DNA from: Idiomarina sp. A28L
GTDB taxonomy: Bacteria; Pseudomonadota; Gammaproteobacteria; Enterobacterales; Alteromonadaceae
Assembly: GCF_000218785.1 (NCBI RefSeq)
Contig: NZ_AFPO01000020.1
Coordinates: 124,001 to 188,000 of the forward strand
Direction of reading: 5' to 3'
DNA length: 64,000 bases
Part shown: positions 28,098-37,363 of the stretch, piece by piece
How positions within the stretch are numbered: position 1 is the first letter of the stretch
Layout of the letters: each line of letters begins with the position of its first letter
Position numbers and translations under genes: made by a program
The notes under the pieces: model-generated
Told to the model about the DNA's origin: nothing
Database searches by the model: none
The model's input: the letters and a program-made list of their open reading frames with translations, nothing else

Positions 28098-28124
28098 CGC
28101 TTAACCGAAAGCTAAGCGCTATTT
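28092..28124 (-). terminator. Terminator of the dapA-bamC-purC operon
   Basis: A 12-bp perfect stem AAATAGCGCTTA/TAAGCGCTATTT with a T-rich run on the minus strand, 26 bases after the purC stop. Its left arm overlaps the stop codon of the convergent DUF2897 gene. Confidence 0.85.
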
Positions 28125-28149
28125 AGTAGTTCAACGTTAGTAAGTTACG

Positions 28150-28863
28150 TTAATCGAATTTCATACCCAAACGCTTACCTACTTCTTCGTAAGCTTCCAC
28201 TACGCCACCTAAACCTTGGCGAAAGCGATCTTTATCCAACTTAGTGCGGGTTTCTTTATCCCATAACCGGCAACCATCGGGGCTGAACTCATCGCCTAAA
28301 ACAACTTCCCCGGCAAAGATGCCAAACTCAAGTTTGTAATCAACCAAGAGCATACCGCCTTCGGCAAATAACGGCTGTAACACTGCGTTTACCGCAAAGG
28401 TTAGCCGCTTCATTTCAGCTAATTGCGCTTCTGTTGCCCAACCAAAGGCAACCGCATGGCTTTCATTCACCATAGGGTCGTGCAATGCATCATTTTTCAA
28501 GAATAACTCAAAGGTGGGTGGGTTTAACGCAATTCCTTCTTCCACTCCCAAACGGCGCACTAAAGAGCCCGCAGCAATATTCCGCACTACACATTCTACG
28601 GGGATCATATCTAGCTTTTTTACCACGCATTCAGTATCTGAAAGCAATGATTCCATTTGTGTAGGAATACCCGCTGCCGCTAATTTTTCCATAATGAAAA
28701 AATTGAACTTATTATTTACCATGCCCTTGCGATCTAATTGTTCAATACGCTCACCATCAAACGCTGATGTATCATCACGAAATTGCAAAATTAGATACTC
28801 TGGGTATTCTGTAGTAAATACTGTTTTCGCTTTGCCACGATAAAGCTCATTTAGTTTTTTCAT
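28150..28863 (-). CDS. purC: Phosphoribosylaminoimidazole-succinocarboxamide synthase
   Basis: 237 residues, the same as E. coli PurC. It makes SAICAR in purine synthesis. Motifs: [10 protein letters not shown] at the N-terminus, [35 protein letters not shown], and [11 protein letters not shown] followed by [15 protein letters not shown]. It is the last gene of dapA-bamC-purC, 14 bp after bamC, as in E. coli. A terminator follows. Confidence 0.98.
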   Translation of the reverse strand: MKKLNELYRGKAKTVFTTEYPEYLILQFRDDTSAFDGERIEQLDRKGMVNNKFNFFIMEKLAAAGIPTQMESLLSDTECVVKKLDMIPVECVVRNIAAGSLVRRLGVEEGIALNPPTFELFLKNDALHDPMVNESHAVAFGWATEAQLAEMKRLTFAVNAVLQPLFAEGGMLLVDYKLEFGIFAGEVVLGDEFSPDGCRLWDKETRTKLDKDRFRQGLGGVVEAYEEVGKRLGMKFD

Positions 28864-28877
28864 TAATCTAATCTCAA

Positions 28878-29996
28878 TTAATCTTCAGTTTGTTCACGAA
28901 ACGCACGAGCAAATACCGGCATCCATTCAGCTACTTGTTCAGCCGAAGCTGGCTCTTCATCAATGTATGGAATCACATAAATCACACCATCGCGATCATC
29001 AACATTGAATTCAATTTCAGTACCTACAGTAATTGGAAGTTCACCACGTTCTTTGGCCTGCCAAAACGCCAAACGGCGGAAGAAGCTGCGTTTACCTGCA
29101 GGTTCGTAACTAGTGTAATAAACACCTTCAGATTGGTTAAAATCTTCGATTACAAAACCTGAGCTTTCCAATACGCCTGGCATTAAACTCCACGCCACGT
29201 TGAAGTTACTATCAAACACGATAGCCGCAAAGCCATCAGCCGTTTCACCTTGGCGTATTTCCACGCCGCGGCGAGCATCAGCAATTTGGTCACTGGAGTA
29301 ATTACGCGCAAGATAAGCAGAAACATCGTTTAGAATACCTGCTTCAAGTTCACGCTGTAACATTACCGGAGTATCTTGTGCTGAAGCTGGAGTGCCATTC
29401 TCAAACCAAGTAATTTCCGATGCACGAGCATCAATTACTGCACTACGGCGATGGCTCGCCGCTTGCATTTCAATCGTAAGCACCTGTTCAGAAGTATATT
29501 CATCGCGTACGCGGCGTAAGCGATTGATGAAGCCCTCGCGGCCTAAAGTGTAATGCTGTTTGCTAAAACGAGCCGTTACAATCCGTTCTTGCGGATTATG
29601 TTCGATAACCTCTGCATCAAGTTCATCAATTACAGCAACTACTGCGCGCCAAACCCAATCAGGAAGATCTGTTATACCTTCTACAGCGTCAAATGCTAAT
29701 CGCGTTTCGTTCGAGCCTTCATCCACTCGGCTTCCGGGCGCGAGCGTTAGCATTTGCCGTGGCGAACGAACACTAACGGCTTGACCGATAGAACCTTCTC
29801 GTTGCTCAGTAGATAGCGTTGGTAAACGATATTGTGCGCGTTGTTGCGGAACATAAAGCCCTTCAGGGGCTGTTAACGCACCATGATCTTCCACTTCTAA
29901 ATAATCGAAGCTGCCTTCGGCTAAATCACGTTGTGCCGCGCAACCACTTACTATCACCGCGCCTAAGGCTACTATCAATACTTTATTAAACTTCAT
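28878..29996 (-). CDS. bamC: Outer-membrane assembly lipoprotein BamC
   Basis: 372 residues from [19 protein letters not shown], a lipoprotein signal with lipobox VSGC; the ATG at 29996 has CGGAG five bases upstream, while the longer frame begins inside dapA. The N-terminal unstructured region ([18 protein letters not shown]) binds BamD in known homologues, followed by two helix-grip domains. It is longer than E. coli BamC (344 residues). It is a subunit of the beta-barrel assembly machine. The place between dapA and purC confirms the call. Confidence 0.95.
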   Translation of the reverse strand: MKFNKVLIVALGAVIVSGCAAQRDLAEGSFDYLEVEDHGALTAPEGLYVPQQRAQYRLPTLSTEQREGSIGQAVSVRSPRQMLTLAPGSRVDEGSNETRLAFDAVEGITDLPDWVWRAVVAVIDELDAEVIEHNPQERIVTARFSKQHYTLGREGFINRLRRVRDEYTSEQVLTIEMQAASHRRSAVIDARASEITWFENGTPASAQDTPVMLQRELEAGILNDVSAYLARNYSSDQIADARRGVEIRQGETADGFAAIVFDSNFNVAWSLMPGVLESSGFVIEDFNQSEGVYYTSYEPAGKRSFFRRLAFWQAKERGELPITVGTEIEFNVDDRDGVIYVIPYIDEEPASAEQVAEWMPVFARAFREQTED

Positions 29997-30006
29997 CAAA
30001 ACTCCG

Positions 30007-30885
30007 TTATTGTAAATATCCAGCATCTTTGAGTGCTTGTTCGATAACTTTTTCGTTCTCAAGTTCCGGAGCCGTTAAAGGTAATCGATAATTAGGTTGG
30101 ATCCAGCCCAATCTCGCCATCGCCCACTTCACAGGAATCGGGTTTGCTTCAACGAATAAGGCTTGATGCAATGATGCCAATTTCTTATCAAATTCTTCGG
30201 CTGATTCGATATCGCCACGGCGAGCAGCATCTACCATTCGCTTCATGGTTTGTGGCATTAAATTAGCGGTCACGCTAATAACACCGTGCCCCCCCGCAAG
30301 AATAAAATCTCTTGATGTGGGGTCATCACCACTAAGTAATAGAAAATCTGGCCCACATAATCGTTGTAGCTCGGCAACACGTTCTACTTCACCGGTTGCT
30401 TCTTTAATACCAATAATGTTCGGAAATTCAGCTAATTCCGCTACCAGCTCCGGAAGCATATCACAGGCCGTTCGACCCGGAACATTATAAAGAAATTGAG
30501 GTAGATCGCTGGCTTCACTCACGTGCCGATAGTGTTCAACAATGCCTTTACGGCTGGGCTTATTGTAATAGGGAGTTACATTCAAAAAACCATCAACTCC
30601 AAGCATAGCAATGCGCTCGGTAAGCTGAACAGCTTCATGAGTTGAGTTTGAACCATTGCCCGCTATCACATGAATACGTTTGTTAACGAGTTCTACCGTT
30701 GCTCGCACTACATCAACGTGCTCATCATGGCTTAAGGTTGGTGATTCCCCGGTGGTTCCAACAGATACAATGGCATCAGTGCCATATTCAACGTGAAACT
30801 CTACAAGTTCAGCGAGGAGTTTATAATCAACGTTACCGTTGCTGGTAAATGGGGTGACAAGCGCCACCATACTGCCGGTCAGCAT
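30007..30885 (-). CDS. dapA: 4-hydroxy-tetrahydrodipicolinate synthase
   Basis: 292 residues, as in E. coli. It condenses pyruvate and aspartate semialdehyde in lysine and DAP synthesis. Motifs: SVGTTGESPTLSHDEH, VTPYYNKPSRKGIVEHYRH with the catalytic Tyr, and IIGIKEATGEVERV with the Schiff-base Lys; LLSGDDPTSRDFILAGGHG follows. The ATG at 30885 has GAGGGAGA upstream. It heads the dapA-bamC-purC operon, with bamC 10 bp downstream. Confidence 0.97.
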   Translation of the reverse strand: MLTGSMVALVTPFTSNGNVDYKLLAELVEFHVEYGTDAIVSVGTTGESPTLSHDEHVDVVRATVELVNKRIHVIAGNGSNSTHEAVQLTERIAMLGVDGFLNVTPYYNKPSRKGIVEHYRHVSEASDLPQFLYNVPGRTACDMLPELVAELAEFPNIIGIKEATGEVERVAELQRLCGPDFLLLSGDDPTSRDFILAGGHGVISVTANLMPQTMKRMVDAARRGDIESAEEFDKKLASLHQALFVEANPIPVKWAMARLGWIQPNYRLPLTAPELENEKVIEQALKDAGYLQ

Positions 30886-31148
30886 AGATTCTCCCTCATA
30901 AAATAAGGCCACAATCTTACTCGTGCAGCCAGTGAATGACAAGTGTACAGCACTAGCGATTCGCTACAATCTATGCTTTCATAAAAATATAGTTTTTAAT
31001 TTCCGCAATGAGCGGCGAGTGCTCAATGATCGATCCTTAATCTTAAAAGCGTAATTATTAATGGTTTTGAAACTATAAGTATTGATGTTTTATCAATTCG
31101 ATTCACTATCGTGTTCTAACTTTTAGAATTTGCCATGGAGCCAACATT

Positions 31149-31613
31149 ATGAAAACTCTGCAAGCCGGTGATAAAGCGCCGTTATTTACCCTACCCAACC
31201 AAAATGGTGAGGCTGTTAGCCTTGCTGATTTACTAAAATCGGCGCAAGTATTGGTGTACTTCTACCCTAAAGCCATGACACCGGGTTGCACTGTGCAAGC
31301 GCAAAAGTTACGTGATAGCCGCGATGAACTAGCAGCCAAAGGCGTTACTGTGGTTGGCATAAGCCCTGATGCGCCGAAACGATTAGCCAAATTTACCGAA
31401 CGTGATGAATTAAATTTCACCTTACTTGGCGATGAACAAAACGAAGTTGCAAACGCATTTGGTGTATGGGGCCCGAAGAAGTTTATGGGCCGTGAATACG
31501 ATGGTATTCATCGAATTAGCTTTTTAATTGGTAAAGATGGCAAGGTTGCGCAAGTGTTTGATAAGTTTAAAACTAAAGATCACCACGAAGTTGTACTGAA
31601 TGCCTTAAATTAA
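31149..31613 (+). CDS. bcp: Thiol peroxidase Bcp (peroxiredoxin Q)
   Basis: 154 residues. VYFYPKAMTPGCTVQAQKL carries the peroxidatic Cys. In many Bcp proteins a second Cys lies five residues later (CTxxACxFRD); here that position reads AQKL, so this looks like a one-Cys variant. FTLPNQNGEAVSLADL, VVGISPDAPKRLAKFTE and FMGREYDGIHRISFLI complete the family pattern. It reduces hydroperoxides. It lies divergent from dapA; the gcvR gene that usually precedes bcp is absent. Confidence 0.93.
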   Translation: MKTLQAGDKAPLFTLPNQNGEAVSLADLLKSAQVLVYFYPKAMTPGCTVQAQKLRDSRDELAAKGVTVVGISPDAPKRLAKFTERDELNFTLLGDEQNEVANAFGVWGPKKFMGREYDGIHRISFLIGKDGKVAQVFDKFKTKDHHEVVLNALN

Positions 31614-31632
31614 AACCTTTTAGCACCGCAAC

Positions 31633-31677
31633 AAAAAACCGCCGTCAGTGATAACCTCGCTGAAGGCGGCTTTTTTT
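31633..31677 (+). terminator. Terminator of bcp
   Basis: The stem CCGCCGTCAG/CTGAAGGCGG has one mismatch and is followed by seven T, 20 bases past the bcp stop. The minus-strand side has an A-rich stretch, so it may also serve the convergent AI-2E transporter gene. Confidence 0.88.
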
Positions 31678-31692
31678 AATATTACCTAAACA

Positions 31693-32772
31693 TCAATTAT
31701 GGCTGGTTAAATCTTCTTCAGTATCCGTTTGCTGAGATAATGCTGTTATCACCGCTTTTACCAAGCTCGCCAGCGGAATTGCAAAGAACACGCCCCAGAA
31801 GCCCCAAATGCCGCCAAATACCAATACTGCGGCAATAATGTATACCGGGTTTAAGCTTACTGCCTCCGAGAACAAAACAGGCACAAGCACGTTACCATCT
31901 AACGCCTGTATAACTAAATAGGCAAAAATAAGCCAGAACAGCGTTGGTGAAATACCGAACTGGAATAAACCTACAAGAGCTACCGGAATGGTAACTACCG
32001 CCGCACCAATGTATGGCACCAACACGGATAGCCCCACTAGCGTGGCAAGTAATGCTGAGTAACGCAGGTCGAAGAGGCTAAAGGTGATATAAGTTACAAC
32101 ACCAACAATTACGATTTCAGCCGATTTCCCACGAATATAATTCATAATTTGCGAGTTCATTTCCGTGCCTACTTGGCTAATCAAGCGCCGCTGTTCCGGA
32201 AGAACACGGTTAAAGTGAGCCAATAGTAATTCTTTGTCTTTCAACATAAAGAATACCAACAGCGGCACAATAATCATGTAAACCAAAAACACAGCAAGTA
32301 ATACAATAGTATTCCACGAGCGTTCCAAAATTCCTTGGCCAAACTGCAAAAGCCTATCGTTCACTTTATCAGTGAACATTTGAATCTGTGAGCCGTCTAT
32401 AAATGCTGGGGCGATTTCCTCAGCACTTTCCATCAGATCGCGCCATGCTTGAGCAATGAGGGGCAACTCGCTAAGTAAATTCACGCTCTGTTGCCAAATT
32501 ACAGGTACCAAGAAAAACACCAGTAATAATGCAAAGGTTATAAAGAGCAAAAACACGATGAGTACTGCGTACAAACGGCCAAAACCAACCCGTTGTAAGC
32601 GTGCTACCGGCCACTCAAGCAAGTAGGCTAAAGCAATGGCTACTAAAATAGGGGCTAGAATTTGTCCGGCAAAAATGATTAATGCGAAACCGATAATCAG
32701 CAAAAGGGTAAGTGTTACAGCATGCGGGTCAGAAAAGCGACGTTGAAACCAGTTCCGTAAATATCTCAGCAT
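31693..32772 (-). CDS. perM: AI-2E/PerM-family transporter
   Basis: 359 residues with about eight membrane segments. SVLVPYIGAAVVTIPVALVG and IQALDGNVLVPVLFSEAVSL are the conserved parts of the AI-2E transporter (PerM/YfgO) family. The order bcp, perM, bepA, yfgD, hda matches E. coli. Members are linked to AI-2 export, Na+/H+ antiport or general efflux; the substrate is not set by sequence. Confidence 0.9.
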   Translation of the reverse strand: MLRYLRNWFQRRFSDPHAVTLTLLLIIGFALIIFAGQILAPILVAIALAYLLEWPVARLQRVGFGRLYAVLIVFLLFITFALLLVFFLVPVIWQQSVNLLSELPLIAQAWRDLMESAEEIAPAFIDGSQIQMFTDKVNDRLLQFGQGILERSWNTIVLLAVFLVYMIIVPLLVFFMLKDKELLLAHFNRVLPEQRRLISQVGTEMNSQIMNYIRGKSAEIVIVGVVTYITFSLFDLRYSALLATLVGLSVLVPYIGAAVVTIPVALVGLFQFGISPTLFWLIFAYLVIQALDGNVLVPVLFSEAVSLNPVYIIAAVLVFGGIWGFWGVFFAIPLASLVKAVITALSQQTDTEEDLTSHN

Positions 32773-32998
32773 AGCTATTCATTGTCCTTAGAAATATATC
32801 GTGGCGTAGTCATTGATTCATACATGATAGTATCAAGCTGATTGCATTTATACCATCAAAGCCCGCAATCACAGCAGCCCAAACCTGTAATTTAAATACT
32901 TTTTAAGGGAACCTGACCTAAATTTTACAATCCTATGTAATATACAATAAGAGTTCTGTTCGATAGGCTAAGATGGTTGAGGGTTTAATCGCGATGCC

Positions 32999-34507
32999 AT
33001 GGAGTATTATCAATACATGTTAAGAATATTGGGCAGTACCATAGGTACCCTAGCCGTTACCGCCAGTTTTGCGTTCGCTATTGGCGCTAGCAGTATCCAT
33101 ACAGCTAATGCGCAAAGCCGCACTGAGGTTCCTACCATAGGTACCGCGGGTGGCGCTTTTATGTCGGTTGAACGTGAACGATTATACGGTGAGCACTATC
33201 TGCGCGAAATTCGCAGAATCGCGCCGATTGTTGAAGATCCAGTTTTGAAAGAGTACCTCAATAGTGTTGGTAATCGCCTAGTTCGCCATGCCGATAATGT
33301 TCAATATCCGTTTCATTTTTTCTGGGTTCGCGATGATAGTATTAACGCCTTTGCATTTTTAGGCGGCAATGTTGGTATGCACACTGGCTTGCTGCTTGAG
33401 GCCTCTGATGAATCAGAAATGGCCGCTGTACTTGCCCACGAAATTGCACACGTAACTCAACGCCACATTGCTCGCAACATGGAGCGAATGACAGCCGCTG
33501 CCCCACTCACCATTGCCCAGATGCTTGGTGGTATTGTAGTAGGCCTAATCAACCCTACTCTTGGTATGGCTGTGCTATCAACCGGGATAGCCGGTGCGCA
33601 GCAACGGCAAATTAATTACACCCGGCAATTTGAGCGCGAAGCCGATCGCGTTGGCATGGCTGCACTTGCCCGCGCTGGTTATGATCCGGAAGGTGCGCCA
33701 CGTTTCTTCACCAAACTGCAATCGCGTTACCGGTACGCTACGCAAATACCACAGTTTCTAATTACTCACCCACTCCCTGAATCGCGTATTGCAGATACCC
33801 GTTCGCGAGCGCAGATACTGGGAGCTCTGCAATTAGAACCTGCATTAGATTTCGAGTTGGCACGTTCGCGTGTACTAGTAAGGTATACTAGCCGAGCATC
33901 AAGAGATTTGTTGCTCGATTTCGAACGCAATGAACGCATTGCAAATCACACTCACAAGCGCCAAGCAGCACAATATGGCAGAGCTTTAGCGCTATTCGCA
34001 TTGGAACAGTTTGATGAAGCCAACGATATTATTGATGCGTTAATTGCCATCGAGCCTTTTAACTTGTTTTACCTCGATACCAAAACCGATATTCTGCTCG
34101 GTTTGGAACGTTCTGATGACGCGGTAGAATGGTTAACCCGTGAATATATGCGCCGCCCAAATAATCAGGTTGTTACTCTCAACCTAGCCTATGCTGGCAT
34201 TAATGCCGGCGAATACTCGTTAGTTCGCAGTATTTTGAATGATTACATATCGCACAACAAAACCGATATAGTGGCTTACCAGATGCTGATTGAAATGCAT
34301 CAAAAAGCTGGAAACTCTGTTGCGATGCATGAAGCGCAAGCAGAACTTCATACCCTAAGAGGCAATTTCCAGATGGGTGTTGAAGAGTTACACTCAGCCT
34401 ACGCTAAAACGAGCGAAAATGATGAGAGTAACCGCCAACGCATCCAAGCGCGTATTTTTCAATTGCGAGCATTAGAGGCCGAGCGCAACCGAGTTTTTGA
34501 CATTTAG
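32999..34507 (+). CDS. bepA: BepA-like M48 periplasmic metalloprotease with TPR domain
   Basis: 502 residues. A signal peptide ends near ANAQS (about residue 39). The zinc protease motif VLAHEIAHVTQRH (HExxH) lies near residue 147, with the third ligand in READRVGMAALARAGYDPEG. The C-terminal third is a TPR-like helical region. E. coli BepA (487 residues) repairs or degrades misassembled LptD. The start at 32999 or the ATG at 33017 is not settled; neither has a clear binding site. Confidence 0.92.
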   Translation: MEYYQYMLRILGSTIGTLAVTASFAFAIGASSIHTANAQSRTEVPTIGTAGGAFMSVERERLYGEHYLREIRRIAPIVEDPVLKEYLNSVGNRLVRHADNVQYPFHFFWVRDDSINAFAFLGGNVGMHTGLLLEASDESEMAAVLAHEIAHVTQRHIARNMERMTAAAPLTIAQMLGGIVVGLINPTLGMAVLSTGIAGAQQRQINYTRQFEREADRVGMAALARAGYDPEGAPRFFTKLQSRYRYATQIPQFLITHPLPESRIADTRSRAQILGALQLEPALDFELARSRVLVRYTSRASRDLLLDFERNERIANHTHKRQAAQYGRALALFALEQFDEANDIIDALIAIEPFNLFYLDTKTDILLGLERSDDAVEWLTREYMRRPNNQVVTLNLAYAGINAGEYSLVRSILNDYISHNKTDIVAYQMLIEMHQKAGNSVAMHEAQAELHTLRGNFQMGVEELHSAYAKTSENDESNRQRIQARIFQLRALEAERNRVFDI

Positions 34508-34552
34508 CGAAAACCTTGTAGAGTTCGCAACCTGAAAATCATGGAGAAACAA

Positions 34553-34909
34553 ATGTCTGCTTTTACTATTTATCACAACCCGCGCTGTTCGAAGAGCCGA
34601 GAAACGCTGAAGCTTTTGCAAGATAACGGCGTGCAACCAACCGTAGTGGAGTATTTAAAAACCCCACCGAGTACCGCTACAGTAATTGCGCTCAGCAAGG
34701 GGCTAGGAATGCCAGTATCTGAATTCCTTCGAACTAAAGAAGATGAATATAAAACATTGAATTTAAAATCGTTCACCGGCAGCGATGAAGCATTAGCGGA
34801 AATTGTTACCCAGCACCCGAAAATTTTAGAGCGTCCTATAGTAGTGCGCGAAAGCGATCAGCATGCGCGTATTGGCCGCCCCCCTGAAGCTGTATTGGAG
34901 CTCCTGTGA
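34553..34909 (+). CDS. arsC: Arsenate reductase (glutaredoxin) family protein, YfgD-like
   Basis: 118 residues. TIYHNPRCSKSRETLKLL holds the catalytic Cys, and LERPIVVRESDQHARIGRPP the conserved C-terminal Arg region of ArsC. ATG at 34553 has GGAG six bases upstream, better than the ATG at 34541. It overlaps the DUF2069 gene by four bases. In E. coli the counterpart next to bepA and hda is yfgD. No other arsenic gene is near, so a resistance role is not supported. Confidence 0.93.
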   Translation: MSAFTIYHNPRCSKSRETLKLLQDNGVQPTVVEYLKTPPSTATVIALSKGLGMPVSEFLRTKEDEYKTLNLKSFTGSDEALAEIVTQHPKILERPIVVRESDQHARIGRPPEAVLELL

Positions 34910-35331
34910 ATACCGATTTTATAAAAACGGCTAGTTTCCACCGTAAACTCACCTTGGTTTGCTACCCAGGCTTACTATTATTTGTAATTCTTTGGCATGG
35001 TGTTTTAGCACCTAACGAGTTCTTGAGTGTATGGCTTACCATGGCCATTTGGGTTGTACCCTTATTATTTCCGTTGAAAGGCATTCTGCAAGGCAATGCA
35101 TACACTCATGCGTGGGCTAATTTCATATTGATTTTCTACTTTATGCATAGCCTTACCGCACTTTACACGAATCCTGGTGAGCGTTGGTACGCGGCTATTG
35201 AGCTTTTACTAACCACCGGCGCGTTTATCGGCGCAACCTATTACGCACGCTATCGAGGGCGTGAGCTAGGCTTAGGAATTAAAAAGAAAAAAGGTGAAAA
35301 GGTAGTAACCAACGCCGGTAAAATCGATTAG
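34906..35331 (+). CDS. DUF2069 membrane protein
   Basis: 141 residues with four hydrophobic segments and a Lys-rich tail (IKKKKGEK). FPLKGILQGNAYTHAWANFI is the DUF2069 signature. The GTG start overlaps the arsC stop (GTGA), showing translational coupling. Its stop codon ends exactly where the hda stop codon of the opposite strand begins. Function is unknown. Confidence 0.88.
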   Translation: MNTDFIKTASFHRKLTLVCYPGLLLFVILWHGVLAPNEFLSVWLTMAIWVVPLLFPLKGILQGNAYTHAWANFILIFYFMHSLTALYTNPGERWYAAIELLLTTGAFIGATYYARYRGRELGLGIKKKKGEKVVTNAGKID

Positions 35332-36045
35332 TTAAAACTGCAATATTTGCTTTATAAATGGCAAGGTTAAGCGTCGCTGCCTTGCCATTGATGCTTTATC
35401 AAGATCATCGAGCACACCCATTAATTGATGCATATCTCGGCTCAATCGTTGCATCATATACTCGCCCACATCATTTGCTAGCTCAAGCCCGCGTATCTTC
35501 GCGTGTTGCTGCAGCGCCTCTACTTTTTCGCCATCACTTAATGTTTTTAAATGAAAAGTTACCGCCAATTGCAATCGCGAGCGCAAATCGGCCAATGCAA
35601 TGGGTAATCGCGCGGTGCTTTGTAACGCTGTACATACCAAGTAACTATTGCGTTTATCGGTAACGCGGTTAAACAAAGCAAAAAGTGCATCCGCCCATTC
35701 GGGTATAGCAATAACCGCATGAATATCATCAAGAGCAATTAAATCGTAACTTTCAATGCCATTTAACGCGGCTACTGCTTCCGGAGTAGCTAATTCAGTA
35801 AGCGGTAAATAGATACTTGAATGCCCGGCATCAGCAAACGCTTCACACAAAGCACAAAGTAAATGGGTTTTACCCCGCCCACTGCCACCAAATAGTAAAG
35901 TAAATTGATCTTGCGGCTGCCATTCGGCAAGCGGCAAACGCCGCAAATGGGCATGCGCTTGTGCATTATCACCCACAATAAAATTACTGAACTGCGCGTG
36001 AACAGGCAACTGAACAGGCAACGGCAGCTGTTGTTCATGCAACAT
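35332..36045 (-). CDS. hda: DnaA regulatory inactivator Hda
   Basis: 237 residues from the ATG at 36045, which shares its A with the upstream TAA stop (TAATG) and has AGGTGG eight bases before it; a GTG at 36057 is less likely. QLPLPV near the N-terminus matches the clamp-binding motif that tethers Hda to the DNA polymerase sliding clamp. The AAA+ features are LLFGGSGRGKTHLLCAL (Walker A) and LIALDDIHAV (Walker B). It promotes ATP hydrolysis by DnaA after initiation. It is in an operon with the DUF2066 gene. Confidence 0.94.
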   Translation of the reverse strand: MLHEQQLPLPVQLPVHAQFSNFIVGDNAQAHAHLRRLPLAEWQPQDQFTLLFGGSGRGKTHLLCALCEAFADAGHSSIYLPLTELATPEAVAALNGIESYDLIALDDIHAVIAIPEWADALFALFNRVTDKRNSYLVCTALQSTARLPIALADLRSRLQLAVTFHLKTLSDGEKVEALQQHAKIRGLELANDVGEYMMQRLSRDMHQLMGVLDDLDKASMARQRRLTLPFIKQILQF

Positions 36046-37199
36046 TAACGCAGCCACCTATACTCCAAAACCGAGCTAGATTGGGAATCATCATCATTGC
36101 TATTATCTATGTTTATTAATAAATCGTTTGCAGCAATACGTTGCACACGCCGTTCAAACTCTAGCGCCTGAGCTAACCAAGCAGCTCCGCCATTAACCTG
36201 AACTGAAAATTCAGCAACACCACGTTGATAGCTTGCCAAGTGCACGCGATAAACCTGACCTTGTTGCTGCAGCATTTGTTCAGCAGCCAACAACTGGCCA
36301 ATATCGTTAAAGCCACTAAAGCGCACGGCGATAACATCGGTACCATCATCGGTTTGGCCAATAAAAAGCGCGGCCACCCTATCCGTTATTTGGTTTACAA
36401 AATTTCTTGCCAAGGCTTCCTCGTCGGCGGCCGTAACGTATTCAATAAACTCCATATCTCCGATAATGATAGTTGTTTCTAAAACCAAGCCGGTATCTAG
36501 AGGATCAACCAATGTAGGTTCAGGCTCATTCTCGGCTGATGTATCAACGCTTTCTATCCCCCCGGAAGCGGCTGTATACATGCGCGCGCTTACCACACCG
36601 GCTACAGGATAACGGGCTGAAGCACTCATTACCTCACGTTGAAAGCGCCCCCAAACATCGCGGGCGCCAATGGCCATTTGATCTTCAAGGTCCATTAATG
36701 GCATCAACATGCGAATACCACGGCGCCGAGCTTCGCTATACAAACCATCAAGAAAAGGGCGTTCTTCTGCTCGGCCCACCAAGCGTACACCGCGATCTGC
36801 ACTGCTCTCAGCCACCCACAATAATAGTTGCGGCCGATCCCCCGTCCAAACCGGAAACCCTGCACGCTGTAAGAGTTCACGAATGCGGCGCTCATCAAAG
36901 CTGGCTTGTAATAACATAGTATCGCCGCTGCCTTGGTAACCAAACTGCAGCAAATAATCATTAAAAGAGCTTATTTCGTTGCGAATAATGCTGTTTTCTA
37001 GCACTTGTGTAGTACCAGAAGCTCGAACCAAAACCTGGCGAAATAGATTCGGTAACTCTCGTTGCCGCTCCGCCCGAGTTTGATTCGCCACCGCTGTTTC
37101 CGCGCGTAATAAATCCGCAAACGTGTTATTTGCTTGTGCCGGTGAAGCACTGCTGGTAAATCCAGCCACAGCGATCATAATTAACATTAAATAACGCAC
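36045..37199 (-). CDS. DUF2066 periplasmic protein upstream of hda
   Basis: 384 residues. A signal peptide ends near SPAQA (residue about 23). RQRELPNLFRQVLVRASGT and LQFGYQGSGDTMLLQASFD are features of DUF2066. GTG start with AAGGCG six bases upstream. It precedes hda with a one-base stop-start overlap, an arrangement also found in pseudomonads. Function is unknown; the pairing may be for co-expression only. Confidence 0.88.
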   Translation of the reverse strand: MRYLMLIMIAVAGFTSSASPAQANNTFADLLRAETAVANQTRAERQRELPNLFRQVLVRASGTTQVLENSIIRNEISSFNDYLLQFGYQGSGDTMLLQASFDERRIRELLQRAGFPVWTGDRPQLLLWVAESSADRGVRLVGRAEERPFLDGLYSEARRRGIRMLMPLMDLEDQMAIGARDVWGRFQREVMSASARYPVAGVVSARMYTAASGGIESVDTSAENEPEPTLVDPLDTGLVLETTIIIGDMEFIEYVTAADEEALARNFVNQITDRVAALFIGQTDDGTDVIAVRFSGFNDIGQLLAAEQMLQQQGQVYRVHLASYQRGVAEFSVQVNGGAAWLAQALEFERRVQRIAANDLLINIDNSNDDDSQSSSVLEYRWLR

Positions 37200-37268
37200 A
37201 CAATTCGCCTTAAATTAAGTTTAGATATGGATAATAAACATCCCCATTGCTTGGGGCAAGTGACAACC

Positions 37269-37277
37269 TGTGGATAA
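37269..37277 (-). promoter_or_regulatory. Perfect DnaA box upstream of the DUF2066-hda operon
   Basis: On the minus strand this reads TTATCCACA, the consensus DnaA box. It lies 70 bp before the DUF2066 start codon, in the region where the operon promoter must be, and also about 87 bp upstream of the divergent MFS gene. DnaA bound here could control hda expression; this is inference. Confidence 0.55.
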
Positions 37278-37363
37278 GCCTGGGGGAATTCTGGCGAAAA
37301 CTCAGTTTGCCTGATAAAGTATGCACATAATCACCCACCCCAGTTATTTGGAACGCACTCAGA

